Assembly (NCBI GenBank): GCA_009801085.1
Contig: VNWV01000003.1
Location: 3,224,001 to 3,288,000, forward strand
DNA from: Lasiodiplodia sp. COLG20
Lineage: Eukaryota; Ascomycota; Dothideomycetes; Botryosphaeriales; Botryosphaeriaceae
DNA length: 64,000 nt
Reading direction: 5' to 3'
Shown: piece by piece, positions 55,944 to 64,000 of the stretch
Layout: each line of letters begins with the position of its first letter
How positions within the stretch are numbered: the stretch's first letter is position 1
The notes under the pieces: model-generated
Told to the model about the DNA's origin: nothing
The model's input: only the letters and a program-made list of their open reading frames with translations
Database searches by the model: none
Program-made: the position numbers and the translations under genes

Positions 55944-56913
55944 TGTAGTTCCTTACGATCCTGTGAGGGATGCATGATTGGCACGGCTTTGCTTTCGTTT
56001 GGCGCAGTTTTTTTTTTTTTTTTTTTCTTCTGGGACCGTGGAATAGAAACATGGAGGCGGGACCCTTCTTTTTTGAACGTCTTTTTTTCCGAGGCCGTGG
56101 CTATTGTCTTTTTGGCATCGTTTGCGCGAGCTGGGAGGATAGATTGCAATATCGATCGAACTTTCTTGGCAGTTGCTACTAGCAGTTCTGCGCTTAACAC
56201 GAGGAGCAGTTCGAGTGGACGGTCGAAGTGATGATGCGGATCAATTAAGATCCGCTTGGGGGAAGCGCGGAGCAAGCTCCGCATCATGCGCTCTGTGGAC
56301 GGTGCGGTCAGCCTAATGCATGAAGTCCAACAACCACCTGCAACCAGAGAAAGAGTGTTTGCCGGAAGGGTTGTTTACGATAGCTATGGTAGCAATCTGT
56401 TCGAAAGAAGATGGTATTCTTGACGTAGACCGCACTATAGAAATTAGATCCTGCCAGTACAATAAACGTGGACCACTTCTGCTCTTATAGTGTGGGCTGT
56501 CGGGAACATATCTCGTTCATCCTAACCGAAGAGGGCGGATTCCCGTGAACACTTCAACAACGTCAGCCCAGAATGACTTTTGGCAGCCCATTCAGGCTGT
56601 ATCGAGGCCCTAAGGCCTTTTATGGAGAAATTTTGCTGGTCATAGTTCCACTAAATAAAGGTTAAAAGCACTTTGGATCCGTGCACAGCCCTGACTGAAT
56701 AGCTCACTTAATACGCGTTTCTGCACAACCTCCACTTCTGTGTCGGCTTTGCCTCCGATTGGCGCGTATCGGTACACCCTATCGACTACGGCTTACGTCA
56801 AGCAATCCGTCCATGACGTGGGAAATTCTAAAGGCGACCAGGCGCAGAAGGGTAGCGCAGCCGAAAGCTAGTTTGGATTTATTTTCGTATCAGGCGTTTG
56901 TTCGAGCTCACCA

Positions 56914-56996
56914 TGGGTAGCCGAAGCAATTGCTTGGACGGAAATGTGGAATGAATAATTATACATCAACGTCCAGATGATAGTCTCTACTTCCCA
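56914..56996. repeat. 83-bp palindromic element, copy B
   Basis: Starts TGGGTAGCCGAAGC and ends TCTACTTCCCA. It aligns without gaps to copy A over 83 bp at roughly 78% identity. Several differences are C/T or G/A, and the hairpin is weaker than in copies A and C. Confidence 0.75.
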
Positions 56997-57582
56997 TAAG
57001 TTGGATACCATTGCTCGCAAAGACTGCAGAGGATTATTTCTTCTGCGTGCCCACAGTTACTGCCTGTTCCGACGTTCTGCATTATTCTTCGCGCTAACCT
57101 TCGGCTCTAATAGCCATCTGTAGCAGCTAGAGAATACGAGGACGGAGGTCACTGTAGGCGACGTTCGGCAAGAGATCGATGCAGGGAAAAATATGGGGAG
57201 CAGCCGATTGGTTGGATTATACTTCCCCGAATCAGGTCGAGTTTATGAAGGGTGCGTCATTTACACTGCTTCTACACTTTGCTCGTCCCTGAAAAATCAT
57301 TAGACCATCCCATCAGCTATTACATAGTATGCGTATTTCCTCATGACCGGGCGGTCTGACGATATGACCCGGCCCATTCCATGTACCACAACATGAACTT
57401 AGCGAGCGTATCGGAGATTTCTTTCGTTGACGCGAGTTTTATTTGAGACAGGTGGCCGTCAGACTTGTACATGTAGATGGATGTCCGCCGGAGGCTAGAG
57501 TGAGGATTAGCAGGGTGCTGGAACAACAGAGGGTAATTATGCTCCGTATCACGGGAGGCGAAGAATAATCCTGCAATCTTCC

Positions 57583-57665
57583 GTAGGCACTGAAGCGATC
57601 ATCCGGACGTAAATGCTGAGTTAATAACTTTACATTTACGTCCGGACAGTTGCTTCAACTACCCA
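57583..57665. repeat. 83-bp palindromic element, copy C
   Basis: Starts GTAGGCACTGAAGC and ends GCTTCAACTACCCA. The inner arms TCCGGACGTAAATG and CATTTACGTCCGGA are perfect complements. It is 586 bp downstream of copy B, in the same orientation by its right end. Confidence 0.78.
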
Positions 57666-58003
57666 TCATGAGCTTGAACTTGCCGGCTACACCTATGCTT
57701 GAATCTAGACAGATGGAAGGAAGCCAGTTCATTCTGTTTGCTGGCGTCAATTAATGATACATGCTATTGGAGCTTTTTGCCCATGATCCTGCAACGCCAC
57801 TGCTGCTCGTGCTCATACCATTGATCCCACCATCCCTCTTTTGCGCGAGTAATCTGAAATGGATGAAGTTTGAAAAAAGGAAAGTAAAACAAAGGTAAGG
57901 AAAGTTGGGAAGCCAATCTCAGCCGAAGTGCCGAGATGTTATGATTATCATGCCGTGTTGGTTAATTGAGACACATCACTGAGCGTCAGAGATTCGTATC
58001 TCC

Positions 58004-59514
58004 CTAGCGGTTGACGGCGGTAAAGCCAAGGCCTCCAGGTTGGCCTTGCCCATCCTCAGAGGACTGGGCCTCACCCATCTCAGTGTCCTGCGTGTCCGGC
58101 TGCGCAGTCCTCCTCTCGCCATTTGCGTCCGACCTGATTTCAGGTCCAGCACTGAGCATCTCGCCCGTGGCACCCGGAGCAGGAGCTGCCGCAAAGGGAC
58201 GACCGTAATCGCCGCTGGCGGCAGATGTGCTGTTCTCTGCGCTGACCGGTCTTTCTCTATCATCATGCCTGCCTTCGCCAAACTCTGGTTGCGGTAGAGG
58301 CAAGGTGGGTGCAGTACCGCCGGCAGCGGAAACCCCAGGCAGCGGAGCCGACCCGCTGTATGGAGTGGATGACGGAGTTCCATTGAGACCTGTGGGTACG
58401 GATGTGTTGCCATAAGGGACCGCGGAACCCGGACGAACTGGATCAGGAGTGGATTGGGCTGACGACATAGCGCGCAAGGGGTGAATGTGTGGCTGCTGGG
58501 TAGTGTTGCTGACCGATCCAGGGGAGTGGTGAGGCGGCATGCTGCCGCTTTGGTGGCCTTCGAGGGGAGGTGTCTTTTGACGGTTGGTGCGCTTACTCCG
58601 TGTCGGCTTCTCTTGCGGCTGCGATACGTCAGGCTTCAGAGAGCTTCCAAGTGGAGGAGATGGGTCTTGGCGTACAGTTGGAGGAGGGCTAGTGCTGCGG
58701 TCCGAGTCGTCCACGTTGGGGGCCATTCTCTCGGCAAGGCGCTCCAACAAGAAAGCTCTTTCCAGCCGCATCTTCAAGATGGCGCGGTCGAGGCGCACTT
58801 TGCGCAGCCGTGCAGCCTCGTTGTTTGCCTCAATCTCATTTAGACGGCGCTTGAGGGCAATGCACTTGCGGTAATAGGCCGCCTCGACCGAGGGAGGCAG
58901 TGGTGTAGCATTATCTGCTTCCTTTGGTCAGTATACTAGTGGACTCCAATGATAGTGCCATCAAGGGAAGTGAGTAGAAATGAAGATGCGATCCCACGTC
59001 GTAACGCAACTGGATTCTTTTGACGTTCCATGGCATCAATCCGTGGCAGTGGCTGTTTCCGAGGCTCTACAGTCATGGCGGGTGGGCGGGCGATGCGTAG
59101 GGAACTTATGACCGGTGTTGATATGTGATGCGCTCTCAGCAGATCAACCACGCCGGGGTGTTCAATCCTCGCGCGCTTCTCCCAATATTCTTCCTGGTCG
59201 CCCTCGCCACCCCATACTCCTCGGCGCACAGGTATCCATTGTCGCGCTGGGAGTTCGCCCGACCAGGCCTTTATTGTCTTTTGCGCCGAGGTCTCGATGG
59301 GCGTGAACAGGGCTGGAGGTCGCTCGACCTGGCGCTCGGGCTGGGGCACAAGAGCGGCCGCCAAGGAGGGGATAGTCGGTCGGATCCAAGGATTGGGCGC
59401 GCGGATAAGTCCAGTTGCGGCAGACGGGGGTGAGATCGACAGTGGGAATGCAAAGGCATTGAGGTGGTGGTGATGAGGGCAAGAGAAGGGCTAATACAGA
59501 CCTGCAGGCGGCAT
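58004..59514 (-). CDS. Coiled-coil protein resembling INO80 subunit F/TFPT
   Basis: Two exons are proposed: a 13-nt first exon (59514-59502, coding MPPA plus one base) and 58917-58004, joined across a 584-nt intron; 308 residues. Splicing gives MPPAADNATPLPPSVEAAYY in frame. The recognisable part is a basic coiled coil at residues 17-70 (YYRKCIALKRRLNEIEANN, then RLRKVRLDRAILKMRLERAFLLERL). That pattern is like the small helical TFPT/INO80F-type subunits of the INO80 chromatin remodeller. The remaining 235 residues are Ser/Pro/Gly-rich and disordered, with a TRSKRTNRQK basic patch. Nuclear function is likely; INO80 membership is an inference from the coil alone. A frame inside the intron (58936-59364) could instead be exonic, but no splice choice tied it in. 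Confidence 0.6.
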
Positions 59515-59927
59515 TTTGGGCTGCTGCGATGCGCGAGGAAGCAGAGGAGGGTTGAAGAAGATGGTGCGACTGCGTCAAGGGTTGGAGGATGGACAGACAG
59601 CGAGGCGCGCGGAGGTGAGGTTGGTTGAGGAGCTTCGAAGGAGCTCCGGAGTCGTGGCGCGCAAGGCTCCGGCTGACTTTGGGTGGTCCGAGCGCCTGGG
59701 GTTGCGGCGCCCGCGCTACGACGCGTCCGCCTCTCACGCGTCACCTAACCTCATCTATCCTCTCATCAACGTCTCACCCATTGGTTCAGGCCTGTCGTTG
59801 CTCTGTTGACTCTTGGTCTCGACGGTCTCGCCAATGGTGCTACTGGACTCATTCGCGCAGCAGCAGACCCAATTTTTTTTTCTACTGCGAGTATTGATGG
59901 CATTAACTATAGTGAGGTAGATCCTCT
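59515..59927. promoter_or_regulatory. Divergent promoter region
   Basis: These 413 bp separate the start codons of the coiled-coil protein gene (minus) and the HET-domain gene (plus). A run of nine T occurs at 59873-59881. No other element is evident. Confidence 0.5.
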
Positions 59928-62300
59928 ATGAACTTACCAGACTCGGAAGCTATGGCGCAAAGGAGTCAAAATGCTGCAAACGCGCAGTCCCAACAAAGAG
60001 TCCAGTCTCAGGCTCTGCGTATGGAATTGCAGCATCTCCGACTAGCACAGATGCCACAACAACAACAGGCCAAGTCTCAGGCTCTGTATGCGGAAATGCA
60101 ATATCTCCAACGGCCCCAGCAGCAGCAACAACAACAGGCCAAGTCTCAAGCTTTGTATGCGGAAATGCAGCATCTCCAACGGCCCCAGCACCAGCACCTA
60201 CAAATGGCCAAGTCTCAAGCTCTGTACGGGGAAATGCAGCATCTCCAACTGCCCCGGGCGCAACCACAAGCACAGCAGGCCAAGTCTCAAGTTCTTCGTC
60301 AAGAGATGAGTCATCCCCTATTGGGACAACAGTTCATGAAGTCGCAACCAATGAGGGAATCTATGCGGCAATATCCTCCATCAGCGTCAAGCACACCGGG
60401 CGCCGATACCTGGACGAGCGAGCAAGAGCATGTTGAAGAAACCACTTTTGGGCGTTATGACTTTCCACCATCAACTTCCACGCTATTTTCATCCGCCATT
60501 TGGGGTGTCGGTTGTGAGGATTACGAATACGACATTTTGAAAGGACCTCGAGAAATCCGAATTTTGTGTATCAACCCTGGCCTACCACCCGATGAACTTG
60601 ATTGCGACTTGTATCACTGCGAGCTCGATGCAAAACTTGCGTATTCTGCTTTGTCCTACGCCTGGGGGACGGACAAAACCCCAACTGTGACAATTTTTTG
60701 TAACGGGCGCCGCCTGAGAATCATGCCCAGCTTGTACAGCGCCCTTCAGAGGATTCGCCACCACGCCCATCCCATCTACATCTGGGCCGATGCCGTCTGT
60801 ATAAATCAACGAAATGAAATCGAAAAGGGCCATCAGGTTCGTTTAATGAGAGCCATATACCAAAAGGCAAGATCAGTCTTGATATGGCTGGGCCCCGACG
60901 AGCATAATCAAGCTCTAGCAGTATTCGACACCAGCAGAAAGATTTTTGAAGAAGACATGAGCCATGTTCCACACTCAAGCGACAACCTATGGTCGGGATT
61001 TGCTAACCTTTTTGATCGCTCTTGGTTCTGGAGGCTATGGTGCCTCCAAGAGATCGTGCTTGCGTCCTCTGCCGAACTGATGTGGGGACCTGAGATTATA
61101 AGCTGGGAGTGCCTTGGCTTCGCAGCAGCCTGGATTAGAACCATGGAGCATCAGATTGCGCGTGGAATTCCTGGCCTCTACAACGCCTACCTCATGTACG
61201 CTCTTTCTATCAGCAGTGATAAGCATGACCCAGTCTCGTTCCTGCATCTTCTCTCTCTCACCCGCCAGTTCAAGGTATCGGATGCGCGAGACCGAATTTA
61301 CGCCCTCCTTGGGCTGCCCACCACAGATTCCGACCCGGAGAACGGCGAGCTGTACGTGGACCCTGATTATACCAAGACGCTCCCAGAAGTCTACGAGGCC
61401 TTAGCGAGGAAAATGCTTCTTTCTTCTCAAGGCTTGCGGGCCCTCTCGACCGTGCAGCATGGTTTGGAAGTCGAAGAGACTCTGCCGTCTTGGGTCCCCC
61501 AATGGGATCGCCTCTTCACATACGCGCTGGCTCAGGGCGGAACTTCTCTCAAGAACTTTGCGGCCTCAGCTGCTCTCCCGATGGTCGTACCAAGGTTTTT
61601 CAGATCGCTGCTGGTTGTTGAAGGCCTGGAGTTTGACGCTGTAGCCTGGGTGTCGGATATACTACCTGACGCTGTCGATTCGCACCCTGAGCTCGAATAT
61701 CTCAATACAGTATGGGATACAGTAACTTCCTTCATGCATACCTATCCTGATGGGACCGACATCTATACGGCTTTTTGCTGGACCGTTACTGCCGGCAAAG
61801 ACTGGTATGGCATGCTCGTGGAGAATGAAGTGGAGCATCTTGCGGATTTCGCGGCGTGCCAGGAGGCTTACTTTGCCTCTCCTCTACCCGACACGGGAAT
61901 GCGTGGGCGGCTCACACTTTCTCACGTCCACGAGTCAAGGCGCCAGACGGTCATGAATCTGCCGCGGGAAGAGTTCTACCGTGAGATTGCAGCTTCAGCC
62001 CCCACGAATGGCAGATGCGATGCAGATGCGGACCGGTTCGTAACAGCTATGGCGTATGCTTGCCACTTTCGGCGCTTCTTTATAACCAGAAAGGGTTTCA
62101 TTGGCATTGGGCCGCCCTGCCTGAAAAGGGACGATTTGGTGTGCATCCTCAATGGCGGTATCATGCCGTTTCTGCTCAGACACAGAGAGGAACATTATAA
62201 GCTTGTCGGAGACGCATACATCTACGGGATTATGAATGGCGAAGCTTGTGAGCAGTCGTCTCGAGCAAATCTACGGACGCGTTCGTTCGCCTTAAGTTGA
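59928..62300 (+). CDS. HET-domain protein with Gln-rich N-terminal tandem repeats
   Basis: A single exon of 790 residues. HET domains are fungal TIR-like signalling modules that trigger incompatibility cell death after non-self recognition. The motifs are clear: LAYSALSYAWGT (about residue 235), YIWADAVCINQRNEIEKGHQ (about 283) with VLIWLGP, and WFWRLWCLQEIVLAS (about 365). The region after it (SDARDRIYALLGL, about 450) is also typical. Residues 25-140 form a Gln-rich array of about six 23-residue repeats, core KSQALYAEMQ, before the HET domain. No WD40, TPR or NACHT partner is present in the same frame; the remaining 340 residues match the usual HET-family C-terminal part. A second Met 24 bases in (59952) is an alternative start. 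A palindromic element begins 58 bp past the stop. Confidence 0.9.
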   Translation: MNLPDSEAMAQRSQNAANAQSQQRVQSQALRMELQHLRLAQMPQQQQAKSQALYAEMQYLQRPQQQQQQQAKSQALYAEMQHLQRPQHQHLQMAKSQALYGEMQHLQLPRAQPQAQQAKSQVLRQEMSHPLLGQQFMKSQPMRESMRQYPPSASSTPGADTWTSEQEHVEETTFGRYDFPPSTSTLFSSAIWGVGCEDYEYDILKGPREIRILCINPGLPPDELDCDLYHCELDAKLAYSALSYAWGTDKTPTVTIFCNGRRLRIMPSLYSALQRIRHHAHPIYIWADAVCINQRNEIEKGHQVRLMRAIYQKARSVLIWLGPDEHNQALAVFDTSRKIFEEDMSHVPHSSDNLWSGFANLFDRSWFWRLWCLQEIVLASSAELMWGPEIISWECLGFAAAWIRTMEHQIARGIPGLYNAYLMYALSISSDKHDPVSFLHLLSLTRQFKVSDARDRIYALLGLPTTDSDPENGELYVDPDYTKTLPEVYEALARKMLLSSQGLRALSTVQHGLEVEETLPSWVPQWDRLFTYALAQGGTSLKNFAASAALPMVVPRFFRSLLVVEGLEFDAVAWVSDILPDAVDSHPELEYLNTVWDTVTSFMHTYPDGTDIYTAFCWTVTAGKDWYGMLVENEVEHLADFAACQEAYFASPLPDTGMRGRLTLSHVHESRRQTVMNLPREEFYREIAASAPTNGRCDADADRFVTAMAYACHFRRFFITRKGFIGIGPPCLKRDDLVCILNGGIMPFLLRHREEHYKLVGDAYIYGIMNGEACEQSSRANLRTRSFALS
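60003..60350 (+). repeat. 69-bp tandem repeats in the HET gene
   Basis: The core AAGTCTCA-like word recurs at about 60003, 60072, 60141, 60210 and 60282 (spacings 69, 69, 69 and 72), with a weaker unit near 60340. Each unit codes 23 or 24 residues: KSQALYAEMQ, an LQ-rich link and a Gln run. The two middle units are nearly identical, which points to recent unequal exchange or slippage. Confidence 0.85.
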
Positions 62301-62357
62301 ACTCGATTGTTGCTACACAGCACAGCCAGTAACACCGCGATTAATACCATCATCACG

Positions 62358-62440
62358 GGGGGAGCTGAATCTAACGTCCGGATACATTTGTACAATTTTT
62401 AAATGGACATTCACGTCCGGACGTTCGCTTCAACTGCACA
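62358..62440. repeat. 83-bp palindromic element, copy D
   Basis: Aligns without gaps to the other copies from GGGGGAGCTGAATC to GCTTCAACTGCACA. Inner arms AACGTCCGGA and TCCGGACGTT are complementary. It starts 58 bp after the HET stop codon and probably lies in that gene's 3' untranslated region. Confidence 0.75.
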
Positions 62441-62760
62441 CGTAGGAAGAAGATATAGAGCCCTTAACAGGGCGCAGTCTCCAATTTTGACTATAGACCC
62501 AAGCGCTGACTTCGGCGACAACCAGTAACTTTACTGAGCTTCCCCATCATGGATATCTAGGAATGGTGAATCAATCTGGCAACCAGGGCAGGTGTTTCCA
62601 CAGTGACTTTACAGCGATTTCCGTGTCTTGAACGCCACGACCACACTAGACCTATCCACGCATAATAAACATCTGGTCAGCCTCCCATTCTTCGATGCCG
62701 ATATGATAGCCGTGACCGCGGTATGTACGAGGCGCCATCAGGCTTGCCCGATGCCGCGCA
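62441..62760. other. Short intergenic stretch
   Basis: These 320 bp lie between palindrome D and the right-most gene. They may contain the last exon of the minus-strand gene at 62761-63296, which could not be fixed. Confidence 0.4.
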
Positions 62761-63296
62761 TCACGCATCCGTCACGCACAGACGCGGGAACGGCGATGTT
62801 TTACTCACCGAGAGGATGTGGAGCTCGGAGAACTGGTCGGCCGTGAGCTGGCGCTGCATCCAGACGCGGTTCGGCAGGGTGATGGTCGCGATGGAGGCGC
62901 CCATGTTGGGGTAGTCGGCACACTCCTTGCGCTGCGCCTCCGGGATCAGGTCCAGAGCGAGGATCTCGATGTGACGATGGCCGCGGGGGATGGCCTTGTG
63001 CGACAGGCGGAGGGCCGGGTCTGGGGAAGGGTCAGTGCATGATTATCAGAAAGGATGGTGCGGAGGGTGTAGATGCGGCAGACAGCAGGGCGCGAAGCTG
63101 AGATGGGGCGGTGACGTTCAGTGCTGAAACAAAGGTAGCGATATGGCGATGGTGCTCGAGCATATCGGCTGCTGGGATGTGACGTACTGGCTGACATGTT
63201 TTCTTCAAGTTGCGCCTTCGACATCAATAGGACATCCGCAGTCTCGCCGGTGCTGGAGTGCTTGTAGACGACGATCTCCTGCTTAGGGCCGCTCAT
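62761..63296 (-). CDS. Unknown small protein, C terminus unresolved
   Basis: Exon 63296-63188 codes MSGPKQEIVVYKHSSTGETA, followed by DVLLMSKAQLEENMSA; a 167-nt intron (GTACGT to CCCCAG) joins it in frame to exon 63020-62809, which codes NPALRLSHKAIPRGHRHIEI and on to YPNMGASIATITLPNRVWMQ and LTADQFSELHILS. A good GTGAGT donor follows at 62808, so at least one more exon is likely, but none of the acceptors downstream gives a convincing tail. Without splicing the frame ends at 62761 (122 residues), and that limit is given here. High third-position GC supports coding. I do not recognise the family. There is no signal peptide or membrane segment. Confidence 0.6.
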
Positions 63297-64000
63297 GGTG
63301 ATAGGTTCGTGGTCGTCGTGGAAGAGGCTTTCAAAGTAGCTGAAGGTCCTTGGTTGAAGGAGATTCCTTGGGGTGCTTATGGCGGAATCGATGGTGGTGG
63401 TTGGAGAGGGAGGAGCTTGAGGATCCAGGGTTGCGGCCTTTGAAGGGAGGACAAGCGGAGCAGATATGGGATAAGAATGCCGTGATTGTAAAAGAAAGGC
63501 GGCGGCGGTGGTAGTGTTACTTTCAACGCTGGTGTTAAGTGGACCATGCACGGATGGTAGAGGCCCGGAATAAAGCAGCACCGGAGGTCCGGAAAGGGAA
63601 ATGGCCGCCCTTCAGGTGGGCCTTCCTCTCTGCTCTCTTTGTTGGCATGCCAGCACACGAATAAATACCAAGCATCCAATAAAAACCTAGTAGAGCTGAT
63701 TTTCTTTTCCTGATTGGGTATCATGTGACCTTCCAAATACTCGCTAACTTTATGCATGCTGGCCTTGCTCCTCGAACCCAATCGAATGGGATTTCTTCAA
63801 GAATTACGACTTTTCCCAGACAGAACCATTACCAACCATACTTGCTTCCTGCCTCCTTCTTGTTCCTCTTTCCTGTGGCGAAATGCTCCTCCAAAGCGTC
63901 TTTCTGAGTGGCAGCATTGTTTATCAACTGCTTCAAAGAGTGCTTGCCTGGTGCAATAGACCTGACCGGGTTGTGCTGGATCGTCTCGCCAGCGGCTCTC
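63297..64000. other. Right-edge region
   Basis: Upstream of the last minus-strand gene; it should contain its promoter and leader. No further gene is supported before the window ends. Confidence 0.5.

Larger units (their letters stand above)
55944..58003. other. 2.1-kb intergenic region with two palindromic elements
   Basis: No supported gene. Palindrome copies B and C lie at 56914-56996 and 57583-57665. A run of 19 T is at 56008-56026. The segment 56850-56871 repeats a piece found next to copy A. The rest is AT-richer than the genes around it. Confidence 0.55.

Noticed and set aside
58936..59364. Minus-strand frame of 142 codons as a separate gene
   Set aside because: Lies wholly inside the proposed intron of the coiled-coil gene and resembles nothing known; kept only as a possible alternative exon.
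1..64000. tRNA, rRNA or CRISPR features
   Set aside because: A scan by eye for B-box-like GTTCGA words gave no cloverleaf context, and no regularly spaced identical repeats were seen.

Overview
This window is nuclear DNA of a filamentous ascomycete (Pezizomycotina). A Dothideomycete is my guess, with low confidence. Support comes from gene content and structure: short GT-AG introns (mostly 44-100 nt) with CTAAC/CTGAC-like branch sites, a HET-domain protein, a Zn2Cys6 transcription factor with a fungal middle domain, SUR7 and NCE102 plasma-membrane proteins, a Cce1-type mitochondrial resolvase, and an AT-rich block that looks RIP-mutated. I saw no rRNA, tRNA, CRISPR array or bacterial-type feature. 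Exon boundaries below were read by eye from splice signals and checked for frame continuity; none has been tested against transcripts.

Layout. 0-5.5 kb holds a Cdc25-type Ras exchange factor (minus strand) and, at the left edge, an AT-rich relic. About 5.5-14.3 kb is a long stretch with no gene I can support. 14.3-25.3 kb is a compact housekeeping block, mostly for RNA and organelle work: a mitochondrial PPR protein and a Cwf18/CCDC12 splicing factor sharing a 306-bp divergent promoter, a zinc-knuckle/RS-rich protein, an R3H/SUZ protein and mitochondrial ribosomal protein uL3m. 27-34.3 kb carries a SWIM+RING protein, a SUR7-family membrane protein, a GPI-anchored PLC-like protein and a Cce1-like Holliday-junction resolvase. 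36.6-44.3 kb carries Sec61 beta, a disordered protein of unknown function and an NCE102/MARVEL protein.

From about 46 kb the window becomes accessory in character. It has a Zn2Cys6 regulator with six exons, a small secreted protein with three diverged repeats separated by Kex2-type sites, an unknown small protein, a coiled-coil protein resembling INO80 subunit F/TFPT, and a HET-domain protein with an unusual Gln-rich 23-residue tandem repeat at its N terminus. A last two-exon unknown gene sits near the right end. Scattered through 50.4-62.4 kb are four copies of a palindromic element that is exactly 83 bp in every copy, which I do not recognise as a named family.

Strongest leads: the 83-bp palindrome family, the Kex2-processed repeat precursor, a putative AT-AC intron that would rebuild a zinc knuckle exactly, and the repeat-bearing HET protein. 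Most genes are single units with their own promoters; head-to-head pairs (PPR/Cwf18, zinc knuckle/R3H, SUR7/PLC-like, resolvase/Sec61 beta, INO80F-like/HET) are common.
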